Part shown: piece by piece, positions 26,953 to 36,345 of the stretch
Layout of the letters: the number at the start of each line of letters is the position of its first letter
Position numbering within the stretch: the stretch's first letter is position 1
Assembly: GCF_052030545.1 (NCBI RefSeq)
Contig: NZ_JBPDIH010000015.1
Coordinates: forward strand, 1 to 64,000
From: CANMXU01 sp052030545
Lineage (GTDB): Bacteria; Pseudomonadota; Gammaproteobacteria; Enterobacterales; Alteromonadaceae
DNA: 64,000 nt
Direction of reading: 5' to 3'
The notes under the pieces: model-generated
Databases searched by the model: none
The model's input: only the letters and a program-made list of their open reading frames with translations
Told to the model about the DNA's origin: nothing
Translations under genes and position numbers: made by a program

Positions 26953-27603
26953 ATGATTAATTTAAATATGAATTTTGCTCAGCGTATCGTGATAGATACT
27001 CAGCAACTGCCTTGGCAGGAAAGCCCAATGGCCGGTGTTCTACGCAAACCACTAGCTAGAGAAGATGCCGAGAGAGGCCATGCAACGAGCATCGTTAAAT
27101 ATCAAGCTGGCGCGAGCTTTGCCAAGCACTTCCATCCTTTAGGTGAAGAAATTTTGGTGTTAGACGGGGTTTTTTCAGATGAGCACGGTGATTATGGTAA
27201 AGGTTGCTATCTTCGAAACCCCGATGGCTCATCACATGCGCCCTTTAGTAAAAATGGTTGCCTGTTGTTGGTAAAATTGCATCAGTTTCAAACGAGTGAC
27301 CAGCAACAAATAATGATTAATACGCAACAGCAACCATGGCTTGCAGGGCAAGGCAACTTAAAGGTTATGCCTTTGCATCAACATTTAACCGAGTCTACTG
27401 CATTAGTATTTTGGCCAAAAGGCGAAAAATTTAAACCTCATACCCATTTTGGCGGTGAAGAAATATACGTGATTAGTGGTGAGTTTATTGATGAACATGG
27501 TCGCTATCCACAAGGTACTTGGTTGCGAAATCCACACTTAAGTCAGCATCATCCTTATGTTGAACAGGATACAATTATCTGGGTTAAAACTGGCCATTTA
27601 TAA
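26953..27603 (+). CDS. double cupin protein (ChrR-type cupin domains)
   Basis: A 216-residue protein made of two similar cupin halves (about residues 14-110 and 118-212). Each has a metal-binding pattern of the ChrR cupin type: ASFAKHFHPLGEEILVLDGVFSDEHGDY in the first and EKFKPHTHFGGEEIYVISGEFIDEHGRY in the second, both followed by a Gly-x-[WY]-LRNP segment. His and Glu ligands are present in both halves, so both may bind a metal such as zinc. It lacks the N-terminal anti-sigma part of ChrR, and no sigma factor gene is adjacent. The function may be catalytic or a stress sensor; not assignable. The ATG at 26953 has no clear Shine-Dalgarno. Confidence 0.88.
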   Translation: MINLNMNFAQRIVIDTQQLPWQESPMAGVLRKPLAREDAERGHATSIVKYQAGASFAKHFHPLGEEILVLDGVFSDEHGDYGKGCYLRNPDGSSHAPFSKNGCLLLVKLHQFQTSDQQQIMINTQQQPWLAGQGNLKVMPLHQHLTESTALVFWPKGEKFKPHTHFGGEEIYVISGEFIDEHGRYPQGTWLRNPHLSQHHPYVEQDTIIWVKTGHL

Positions 27604-28117
27604 ATAAAAAGCATATTAAATTTAATCTTAATATTTTTATTTTAGTTGCTTTCATTTTTTGTCTTATTGGCTGTTGTTAATTTTTATATAAATATCTTCC
27701 AAATCAATAGTTAGTGAATATAACCTTAATTTATAATCTTATTTCTTAAAAAACTATTTTTTCAATTTATTGCACTTTCATTTAAAAAAATCATATATCC
27801 ACAGTTTTTTTCTGGTTAATTTGAATATTGTCTACTAAGTTTTATTGATGCAAAAGGTGGTTGTTTTTTCATCACCTCAAGATAAGAATAAAACTGGTTT
27901 AAGGATAAAGGATGGTGGCAATACTTAGTTCAATAAGTTGTTCAGTGCTGCTACTGATCTATTCTTTTTTCACACGAGTCTACACATTTATAAAGCTCCT
28001 TCGTTGCTGTAATTTTTTAGCAACCGCTAACATCAATCGATCACAATACTTTGTTAACTATCTAATAGTGCTAATTAAATACTGGCATAAAAAAATAATG
28101 ATTAAGGAAAGTTTATC
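27604..28117. other. AT-rich intergenic region upstream of the giant lipoprotein gene
   Basis: About 510 bases, strongly AT-rich. AAGGA at about 28104 serves as the ribosome binding site of the lipoprotein gene. A 73-codon frame at 27912-28133 overlaps the lipoprotein start and is not convincing. No terminator of the cupin gene is clear. The stretch probably holds the lipoprotein promoter and a long leader. Confidence 0.4.
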
Positions 28118-31100
28118 ATGGCACAGCATGTAGAATGTACACGCCCTAAAAAAATGGGCTTTCTATTTAAAAATGTTTTTGTTGTTTCGCTTCTCAGTCT
28201 TTTTCTTAATGGTTGTGGTGATAGCACTTCACCGCCAGCACCTAATCCGCCTGTTCAAAATACCACACACTCCGTTGGTGGTAATGTTACCGGTTTAGCC
28301 GGCTCAGGCTTGGTTTTACAAAATAATGGCGCCGACGATTTAGCTGTTATGGCAGACGGTGCAGTAACGTTTGCAAGTGAAATTGACGATAGCGCTGCTT
28401 ATGCGGTGACTGTTAGTGCTCAGCCAACGTCGCCGTCGCAAACCTGTTCTGTCGATATGGGTTCTGGTACCATTTCAGGTGCTGATGTTTCCAATGTTGC
28501 CATAAGTTGTGTAACAGATACCTTCACCGTTGGCGGCAGTGTTACTGGGCTTTCGGGAGCTGGGCTTACCTTACAAAATAATGCCGGTGATGATCTTGCT
28601 ATTTCAGCAGATGGTGATTTTACTTTTGCAACGGAAGTTGAAGATGAAGGCGCATATGCGATTACTGTCAGTGCACAACCTTCAACGCCTGCGCAAACAT
28701 GTACGGTTGAGATGGGCGCTGGCACAATAGCGAATGCTAATGTGACTGATGCTGCAATAAGGTGTGTTACAGACACGTTAACCTTAGTGGGCGCAGCGGT
28801 TGATGGCCCTGTTGCTAATGCTGATGTTAGGATTTATCGTTTAGATACCAGTATGGCCAATTTAAGAGGTCAATTACTTGATGAAGGGATAACAGATGCT
28901 CAAGCAAACTTTTCTGGCTTAGATGTACCGGTTGATGAAACCGGTCCGTTTGTCATTGTTGTTACGTCCAATGAAAATACCGTTGATTTAAATTCAGGTA
29001 ACCCACCAATTATTGCTGAAATGACCACTATATTGACCGCTGATGGCATTAGTGAGCCAGTATATGCAACGCCATTAACCACAATGGCTGTCGCGTTGAC
29101 AACAGCAAAAGCCGATGATGACGGCACAGTTACCGAAGAAGAATTTCTCAATGGTTTAGATGAAAGTGCTAACGAAGTTGTTGCCGCACTAGGTTTTGGT
29201 ATGTCAGATGATATTGATATTTTTGCGACACCTCCTTTAGTCACTGATAGTTCAGATACGGCGGAAGAATTAGCTGATGTCGCTGACTACCGCACGGCAA
29301 TTTCGGGTATGGCCGCTGTTATTTTTCAAATTGAGCAAAATGATCAGGGCGACTCAGACACGGGTGATATTTTATCCGGCCTTGCGGATGATTTAAGTGA
29401 TGGTGAAATTGATGGTAGTAATAGTGAAAATGAACAAGTAGATGATTATGCCAGTGAAGATGCGATAGTTATCGTTGAAACCGACCCATCACAGCTAACC
29501 ATTCCGGGAACTGATAGTACCGTTGATGATGTTGAGCAATTACTTGCTGATGAAACAGAAGATACCGGTACGCAAACCGATACTACTGATTTAAGTGATG
29601 GCACGATTGATAGCGACGCACAAGCGGCTAGTGTAAGCACTGACCGCGATGAAGACGGCGTGTTAAACGGTGAAGATGCTTTCCCTGATGATCCTAACGA
29701 AAGTGCTGATGCGGACATGGATGGTGTTGGTGATAATGCCGACCCTGACGATGATAATGACGGTGTTAATGATGACAATGATGCCTTTAAAAATGATCCT
29801 ACCGAAACGGTTGATTCAGATGGTGACGGTACGGGTAATAATGCCGATACGGACGATGACAATGATGGCGTATTAGATGTTGATGATGACTTCCCATTAG
29901 ATGCTTCAAAAAGTAATGCTACCGATGTTGATGACGATGGTTGGCCAACGGATCAAGATGCCGACGATACTAACCCAAATAATCCGGGCGTAGCCTTTGT
30001 TGATACTGACGGTGATGGTGTCGGTAATACTACAGATACCGATGACGATAACGATGGCGTGCCAGATGTTGATGATGATTTACCAACTGATGCTACTGAA
30101 AGTTCAGACCTTGATGGTGACGGTATTGGCGATAACAAAGATGATGATATTGACGGTGACGGCGTAGCCAATAATACCGGTGGCGACGATGTAGTTAATA
30201 GCCAAGATAACATTGCCCCAGATGGCGATGCGTTCCCATACGATAGCGCTGAAAGCTCAGATCTTGATGGCGATGGTGTGGGTGATAATGCCGATGCTGA
30301 TGCCGATGGTGATGGTTTAGCCGATATCAATGATCCTGATCCAACCAAAAAAGATACTGATGGTGATGGTGTTAAAGATGGCGCCGATGCATTCCCTGAT
30401 GATTCAACGGAAACCTTAGATTCAGACAGTGATGGTGTCGGTAATAACTCTGACAATTGTCCTGCGATGCCTAATCAAAACCAGCTCGATACAGACCAAG
30501 ATGGCTTAGGTAATGTATGTGATCCAGATGATGATAATGACGGTGTATTAGATGGTGATGATGACTTTCCACTTGATGAAAATGCCTTTGAAGCAACTGA
30601 TAGTGATGGCGACGGTTGGCCAGTAGGTCAAGATCCCGATGATACCGACGCTAATGTGCCTGAAATTGATTATGTTGATACCGATGGCGATGGCGCAGCT
30701 GACAACGGTGGTTTAGCACCAGATGGTGACGATGATGATGACGGTGTCGATGATGCTTTAGATGAATTTCCATTAGATGATAGTGAGTTTAATGACGCTG
30801 ACGATGATGGCACTGGTGATAATGCCGATACTGATGACGACAATGACAATACGCCAGATGTGGACGACGCTTTTCCAAATGATGCAGGAGAATCAAGCGA
30901 TTCAGACATGGATGGTATTGGTGACAATAGCGACAACTGTCCGTTAGTCTCAGGCCCGCAAACGAATACTGATAATGATGACCTTGGTGATGTGTGTGAT
31001 CCTGATGATGACAATGACCAAGTTGTAGATGCTGATGATGCCTTCCCGTTAAACCCTGAAGAGTCAGTTGATACCGACGGTGATGGTATTGGTAACAATG

Positions 31101-34100
31101 AAGATAGCGACGATGACCAAGATGGCTTAACTGATGCAGAAGAAGCAGAGCTAGGCACTAATCCGTTATTAAGTGATACCGATGGCGACTCAATTAATGA
31201 CGGTGATGATAACTGCCGCTTAATAAGTAATGTTGACCAAACAGACTCTGACCAAGATGGTGTTGGTAATGTTTGTGATGATCCCGCTGACGTTTCAGGA
31301 TTTTACTTACTCGATTTCTCTGTCACAACGGCTTCGATAACAACAGCAAGTGATGACTGGGATGACTTTGCCGCGGATGAATGCGACAACATGGAAGATG
31401 ATCTTGGCAGTGAAATTGTCTTAATCAAACAAAATGGCGCTGAAATAAAGCTACTATTTGCTGATGATGACTTCTCAATTGAAGATGGTGATTTTGGTTC
31501 AATAACCACTTTCGGTCAAATTAACCTTGCTGGTGAAGATATTGAGGAATTAGCAGACGGCAGTGGTACGGTTGAGTTTAGTTTTGACGCAACCTTCGAA
31601 CTTGCCCCTGATACTGGGGTAATTAGCGGCGTAGCTAATGATTATGTTGGTGTTGAAAGCGGCGACCAAATGGTGGTGGAATGTAGCGCTGAATTAGCTG
31701 TTACCTTAACGCCAATGGAAGAAGGTAGTCTTAATGACATTCTAGACAATACAGGTACTGACGGTGGTTTTGCTTCACTAGAAAGTGATGAGGTGTGGGA
31801 TCAAACACGTCAAGCTCATATCTTTGAATTTAAATATGACATTTTCAATGATACTGGTGCAACCGTAGGTGAATGGGATGGTGACGAAGAGCTATGGCAA
31901 GAGTTTAGCGATGATGAACTTCGCTTTAATTTAGGTAGTGCTGGTTGGGCTTCACCAGTATCCGCACCACGGATTGAATTAGTCGAAGGAAATATCAGTG
32001 ACGTTATTGATGAGGACGCCGATGGTAATGCCTTAAGAACCTCACGAGTTGAAGGTTATGGTATTAATATTACCGGCAAAACCTTTGGTTTCTTGGTTGA
32101 TGACGACTGGCTTGATCATGGCGGCTTAGATGTCACGACAACTTTCGAACATGATAATGCTAAGGCATTGGCGGTTAAAATAGTGAATCAAAATACCGTA
32201 TATGAAGTTGGCTGTGGTGGTGAAGATTTTTGGCAAACTGGCTTGAGCTGTGATAATTGGACGCCGTCTGATTGGACATTGCCTATTTTTGACAATGCGC
32301 CTGTTTTAGCCACCAACTTCTCAGACAAATTGTTTGCTAACGGCAGTGAAATGACAGTTTTCCATCAAGGTGTTTTAGTTGCCCGTGGCGTTGATGAAAA
32401 TGTGTGGGCATTCTTTACAGGTAATGATACCTCTGGCGCTGAAGGTAGTAGCGGCGTAGTCGATTACTATACAGTGCGCAATGACGGGCAAATTAATCTA
32501 TTGCTCGACTTTGATGATAATGATGTGACTGGTGAATGGGAGATCATTGACCCATTAGGCAATGACAGCGATTTATTAATGATGTTTGAAATACCAGAGT
32601 TTGTTAAATGGCATTTTGATTATTCTTTTGAATCTGCACAGTTATTCTTAGCAATTGTCGAAGACCCTGCTGACGGTGTTGGTTATGTGCGTATTGGCGA
32701 GGTAATGGAAGCGGGCCATTACACTATAGAGTCAGGGTTAAACGTACCTGCACTCGAGCAAGTCACCGAAAATTTCTCGTACTTATTACCGCCAATTATT
32801 GATAGTGACGGTGATGGCGTATTAGATGAAGATGATGCCTTCCCTGATGATCCAAATGAGCAACATGACTTTGATGGTGACCAAATTGGTGATAATGCCG
32901 ACCCTGATGATGACAATGACGGTACCAATGACGATGAAGATGCCTTCCCGTATGACGCAAATGAGCAATTTGATTCTGACTCTGATGGCGTAGGTGATAA
33001 CGCAGATGCCTTCCCGTTTGATGATAGCGAGCAGTATGACTTTGATGGTGACCAAATTGGTGATAATGCTGACCCTGATGATGATAACGATGGCGTTTTA
33101 GATGAAGATGATGCTGATCCGTTTGACCCGAGCGTTGGTATGGCATCAGATCTTGATGGCGACGGTATTGCCGATAAAGATGACAACTGTAAAGTTATCG
33201 CCAATGAAGACCAGCTAGATACAGACCAAGATGGCTTAGGCGATGTTTGTGACATGGTTGTGCCTGATATGACCGGACTGTATCTAACAACCTTTACCCC
33301 TAACGACGGTAGTGAGCTACTAAATGAAGCCGGTGATGCCTGTGAAGCAGATACACAAGAGGTCTTCTTCTTAGATGTTCATATGATAGGTAACCAAGTC
33401 TTTATGGTTGACTCAGATGATGATGAAGACAGCGGCGTATATGGTGTAATGCAAGCTGATGGTAGCTTTACCGTGCAGAGTGAATCAGAATCGTTTGTTG
33501 TCGAAAATGCAACTTTTAGTGACCTAACGGGTAACTTTAGCTTTGATTTTACCGAGTCGGAAAGTAACGATGATGAAACGGTAACCTGTAATTCAGCTGG
33601 CGTAATTGTTGGCGTTAGTCCAACAGATGAAAGTGAGCAAGCAATTTTATCGGTAGGAATAACTTGGTTTGAAAGCGATTCATTTGATTCTAATGGTGAT
33701 GGGCAAGATGATGAATTTGACTTTGAATACGGCACCATTTCTGAAGGCAGTGTCGAAACGTTATTTGCTTGGGATTTTGATGTTGCTGATGATTGGGTTG
33801 ATATTTCAGATGAAGTGGTCGATGCCAGTATCTTTTTAACCGACAGTGGCTTTGTTGTTGCTGATGATCTCTTTACCATTACCGGTTATGCCGATGGCAC
33901 TGAAATTGGCATTATTCAACAAACCAGTGAAGGTGTTGCTGTTGCGACTAATATTGAGCACATCGAACTGACAAGCTTTGACTTCTCTGGTTTGCCAATT
34001 GGCGCAGCACTGGATGAAAACTGGTTTATTGGCCTTGCTGAAGATGCTGTTTTTAGCGAAGGTGCTAAAATGCTTATTGCTACGATAACCGCGCAAGTTG

Positions 34101-34687
34101 AAACCTATAGTTTCTGGTGTGATAACGACTTTGATGATTGGTTTGAAGATAATCTAGCGTGTGACAATGTTGTCGCTATACGCTGGGAAGAAACAGAACC
34201 GGGCTCAGGAAACTATGATCCTGTGCCTGCTACCTCACTTGATGATGTCATTAATACACCAGCATCGCTTATCAATGATCGTGTTGGCGGTATGTGGGTC
34301 GGAGACGGCGACAGCTCTTCAGGTGGCTATCATATTCAAGCTTATTTTGTTTCTGATGACGGTACCGTTGACGGTGATAACTTTGAAGTTGTTTACATTA
34401 AACACGTTGGCGGCGAAGAGCATGAGCTTGCGCGTGGAGTTCCTACACAAATAACCATAGGTACCATTGATGTACTTGGTTTTGATATTCCTGACAGTGT
34501 CTCTGGATTAGTTGAGTTAGACGAAGATGAGCACCATCGTATTCTTTTTGTTGAAAGTGAACTAGAAGGTAGTCCATATGTCAGACAAGGGGATAAAACA
34601 GAAGTAGGTACCACATTTAAAGACCCTGTATTTAATTCTGTTGCAGCGGCAGATATTATTGACGGTTTTGCCCCAGGTGGCCCGTAA
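28118..34687 (+). CDS. giant lipoprotein with thrombospondin type 3 repeats and duplicated modules
   Basis: A 2189-residue acidic surface lipoprotein. The signal peptide ends in the lipobox LNGC (Cys33). Two repeats of about 80 residues follow (about 50-132 and 133-213, each with VGG.VTGL.G.GL.LQNN and ending in a Cys), then a region resembling carboxypeptidase-regulatory and helical domains (to about 507). A long array of calcium-binding thrombospondin type 3 repeats (about 508-1057; DxDxDGxxDxxD, some with DNCP and VCD) leads to globular module A (about 1060-1560). A shorter repeat array (1561-1711) leads to module B (1712-2189), a diverged copy of A. Both modules start (S/T)G.YL..F and contain paired cysteines near a CDNW/CDNV motif. 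Such proteins are often adhesins or matrix components; the role here is unknown. The gene is monocistronic, with a terminator after it. Confidence 0.9.
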   Translation: MAQHVECTRPKKMGFLFKNVFVVSLLSLFLNGCGDSTSPPAPNPPVQNTTHSVGGNVTGLAGSGLVLQNNGADDLAVMADGAVTFASEIDDSAAYAVTVSAQPTSPSQTCSVDMGSGTISGADVSNVAISCVTDTFTVGGSVTGLSGAGLTLQNNAGDDLAISADGDFTFATEVEDEGAYAITVSAQPSTPAQTCTVEMGAGTIANANVTDAAIRCVTDTLTLVGAAVDGPVANADVRIYRLDTSMANLRGQLLDEGITDAQANFSGLDVPVDETGPFVIVVTSNENTVDLNSGNPPIIAEMTTILTADGISEPVYATPLTTMAVALTTAKADDDGTVTEEEFLNGLDESANEVVAALGFGMSDDIDIFATPPLVTDSSDTAEELADVADYRTAISGMAAVIFQIEQNDQGDSDTGDILSGLADDLSDGEIDGSNSENEQVDDYASEDAIVIVETDPSQLTIPGTDSTVDDVEQLLADETEDTGTQTDTTDLSDGTIDSDAQAASVSTDRDEDGVLNGEDAFPDDPNESADADMDGVGDNADPDDDNDGVNDDNDAFKNDPTETVDSDGDGTGNNADTDDDNDGVLDVDDDFPLDASKSNATDVDDDGWPTDQDADDTNPNNPGVAFVDTDGDGVGNTTDTDDDNDGVPDVDDDLPTDATESSDLDGDGIGDNKDDDIDGDGVANNTGGDDVVNSQDNIAPDGDAFPYDSAESSDLDGDGVGDNADADADGDGLADINDPDPTKKDTDGDGVKDGADAFPDDSTETLDSDSDGVGNNSDNCPAMPNQNQLDTDQDGLGNVCDPDDDNDGVLDGDDDFPLDENAFEATDSDGDGWPVGQDPDDTDANVPEIDYVDTDGDGAADNGGLAPDGDDDDDGVDDALDEFPLDDSEFNDADDDGTGDNADTDDDNDNTPDVDDAFPNDAGESSDSDMDGIGDNSDNCPLVSGPQTNTDNDDLGDVCDPDDDNDQVVDADDAFPLNPEESVDTDGDGIGNNEDSDDDQDGLTDAEEAELGTNPLLSDTDGDSINDGDDNCRLISNVDQTDSDQDGVGNVCDDPADVSGFYLLDFSVTTASITTASDDWDDFAADECDNMEDDLGSEIVLIKQNGAEIKLLFADDDFSIEDGDFGSITTFGQINLAGEDIEELADGSGTVEFSFDATFELAPDTGVISGVANDYVGVESGDQMVVECSAELAVTLTPMEEGSLNDILDNTGTDGGFASLESDEVWDQTRQAHIFEFKYDIFNDTGATVGEWDGDEELWQEFSDDELRFNLGSAGWASPVSAPRIELVEGNISDVIDEDADGNALRTSRVEGYGINITGKTFGFLVDDDWLDHGGLDVTTTFEHDNAKALAVKIVNQNTVYEVGCGGEDFWQTGLSCDNWTPSDWTLPIFDNAPVLATNFSDKLFANGSEMTVFHQGVLVARGVDENVWAFFTGNDTSGAEGSSGVVDYYTVRNDGQINLLLDFDDNDVTGEWEIIDPLGNDSDLLMMFEIPEFVKWHFDYSFESAQLFLAIVEDPADGVGYVRIGEVMEAGHYTIESGLNVPALEQVTENFSYLLPPIIDSDGDGVLDEDDAFPDDPNEQHDFDGDQIGDNADPDDDNDGTNDDEDAFPYDANEQFDSDSDGVGDNADAFPFDDSEQYDFDGDQIGDNADPDDDNDGVLDEDDADPFDPSVGMASDLDGDGIADKDDNCKVIANEDQLDTDQDGLGDVCDMVVPDMTGLYLTTFTPNDGSELLNEAGDACEADTQEVFFLDVHMIGNQVFMVDSDDDEDSGVYGVMQADGSFTVQSESESFVVENATFSDLTGNFSFDFTESESNDDETVTCNSAGVIVGVSPTDESEQAILSVGITWFESDSFDSNGDGQDDEFDFEYGTISEGSVETLFAWDFDVADDWVDISDEVVDASIFLTDSGFVVADDLFTITGYADGTEIGIIQQTSEGVAVATNIEHIELTSFDFSGLPIGAALDENWFIGLAEDAVFSEGAKMLIATITAQVETYSFWCDNDFDDWFEDNLACDNVVAIRWEETEPGSGNYDPVPATSLDDVINTPASLINDRVGGMWVGDGDSSSGGYHIQAYFVSDDGTVDGDNFEVVYIKHVGGEEHELARGVPTQITIGTIDVLGFDIPDSVSGLVELDEDEHHRILFVESELEGSPYVRQGDKTEVGTTFKDPVFNSVAAADIIDGFAPGGP

Positions 34688-34735
34688 TAGTGGATTGCCT
34701 TATTTTTGATAAATCTAAATGAGATCTAAAAAAGT

Positions 34736-34758
34736 AAAGGGCGCTTAGCGCCCTTTTT
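34736..34758 (+). terminator. intrinsic terminator after the giant lipoprotein gene
   Basis: AAAGGGCGC TTA GCGCCCTTT TT. The hairpin is symmetric and has A residues on the other side, so it may also serve the convergent xseA. Confidence 0.88.
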
Positions 34759-34820
34759 AATGCATCAAATTTAATAAAAAAGGTAGTAGGAAATTTAGAG
34801 TTTTCTGTAAATATGAAGGC

Positions 34821-36155
34821 TTAGTTTTGTTTACTAATCACTTTAGTTTTGAGAGAACCTTGGTGTAATTGCAACGTTAATTCATCACCTTCAGTCACTT
34901 GCTTGGTTGACTTGATAATCGTGTGGTTAGCATCTCGTGCAATACTGTAGCCACGGGCGATGGTCGCTAGCGGACTTACCATGTGAAGCTGCTCAACTAA
35001 GTGCGCAAAATCTTGTTGTTTTTGCGAAACCAGTTGCTGGGCATTATGTTCGAGTCTTTGCGTTAATTGCTTAAGTTGTTTGTTTTTATCAGCTAAGCTC
35101 TTTTCAGGTGAACATAAGGTTAATCGTGCTTTTAGCTGAGTAGGTTTAATGGTAAAACGTTGCAGCTCACGCTTTATTGCGTATTGCAGTCTGTTTTCAA
35201 GCTCGTCAGCTTTTTGTTGCTGAACTTGTAATTTTTGCTCGGGATGAACTTGCGATAAACGATGAGCTAAAGCAAGATAGCGCTGACGGCTTAACTGAGC
35301 GACTTGTTGCTGGTTGACTAACAAACGCTTCGTTAAATGGGCGATTTTATCACTTAATTCGGTAACTTCATCTGACACTAATTCAGCTGCGGCTGACGGC
35401 GTTGCGGCGCGAACATCAGCAACATAATCGCTTAGTGTGGTATCTATTTCGTGACCAACCGCGCTAATAATAGGTAACTGGCTTTGATAAATGGCATTCA
35501 CAACCGACTCTTCATTAAAACACCATAAATCTTCTAATGAACCGCCGCCTCGGCCAACAATTAAAACGTCACACTCGTTACGCTCATTGGCAAGACGTAT
35601 CGCAGCAACAATATCCGCTGTTGCCGCTTCCCCCTGCACTAAACTTGGGTAAATAATCGCTTTAATGGTTGGGTTTCTACGTTTTAATACACTCAGTATA
35701 TCTTTTACTGCTGCGCCCGTAGGAGAGGTAACGATACCAACTGTTTTAATGTGTTTAGGCAGTATTTGTTTATGAGCTTGGCCAAATAATCCTTGGGCAT
35801 TTAATTTTTGCTTTAGTTGATCATATTGTTGGCGTAGTAAGCCTTCGCCAGCATCTTCCATTTGTTCAATGATTAACTGAAAATCGCCGCGAGGTTCGTA
35901 CAAAGAAACCCGGGCGCGAACTAAAACTTGTTGGCCGTTTCTGGGAGAAATTCGAACGCGTCGATTGTTGCCTTTAAACATTGCGCAACGTACTTGTGAC
36001 TTACTGTCTTTTAAGGATAAATACCAATGGCCCGAACTAGCCGCGATAAAGTTGGATATTTCACCACATAACCATACCGTATTTAGCTCACTTTCTAAGA
36101 TAAAACGTACTTTTTTAGTGAGTTCACTTACTTGTAAAATATGCTGTTGGCTCAT
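34821..36155 (-). CDS. xseA: exodeoxyribonuclease VII large subunit
   Basis: The 444-residue large subunit of the nuclease that degrades single-stranded DNA from both ends, acting with XseB (not in this window). The N-terminal OB-fold (about residues 5-105: LTKKVRFILESELNTVWLCGEISNF, SGHWYLSLKDSKSQVRCAMF) is followed by the catalytic domain with GIVTSPTGAAVKDIL, RRNP, VGRGGGSLEDLWCFNEE and ISAVGHEIDTTLSDYVADVRAATPSAAAEL. A long coiled coil (about 260-390) and the ending GYSIARD complete the family layout. Length matches E. coli XseA (456). It is divergent from guaB with 190 bases between, a classic gammaproteobacterial arrangement. Confidence 0.97.
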   Translation of the reverse strand: MSQQHILQVSELTKKVRFILESELNTVWLCGEISNFIAASSGHWYLSLKDSKSQVRCAMFKGNNRRVRISPRNGQQVLVRARVSLYEPRGDFQLIIEQMEDAGEGLLRQQYDQLKQKLNAQGLFGQAHKQILPKHIKTVGIVTSPTGAAVKDILSVLKRRNPTIKAIIYPSLVQGEAATADIVAAIRLANERNECDVLIVGRGGGSLEDLWCFNEESVVNAIYQSQLPIISAVGHEIDTTLSDYVADVRAATPSAAAELVSDEVTELSDKIAHLTKRLLVNQQQVAQLSRQRYLALAHRLSQVHPEQKLQVQQQKADELENRLQYAIKRELQRFTIKPTQLKARLTLCSPEKSLADKNKQLKQLTQRLEHNAQQLVSQKQQDFAHLVEQLHMVSPLATIARGYSIARDANHTIIKSTKQVTEGDELTLQLHQGSLKTKVISKQN

Positions 36156-36345
36156 AGTTAACGGGGAATTAATCGTCTACGCGGTTGAAGTTATTGTGTA
36201 TTATATATAGGTTTGCGTTAAAAAATCGCTTTAAATTTTTCTTTTTAGCAATTATTTTAAAATTTAAGTTTACCTTGAATGCCAAAACGGTTAAAATTCT
36301 GCCGCAATATTTCCTCCTATTAACTTCTTTTAGTGAGATGTTGTG

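Noticed and set aside
27912..28133. 73-codon frame before the giant lipoprotein gene
   Set aside because: AT-rich composition, weak context, overlaps the true start of the lipoprotein gene; likely chance.
29446..33255. Several long minus-strand frames rich in Ser and Pro
   Set aside because: These are antisense shadows of the Asp-rich thrombospondin repeats (GAT/GAC codons read as ATC/GTC or TCA).
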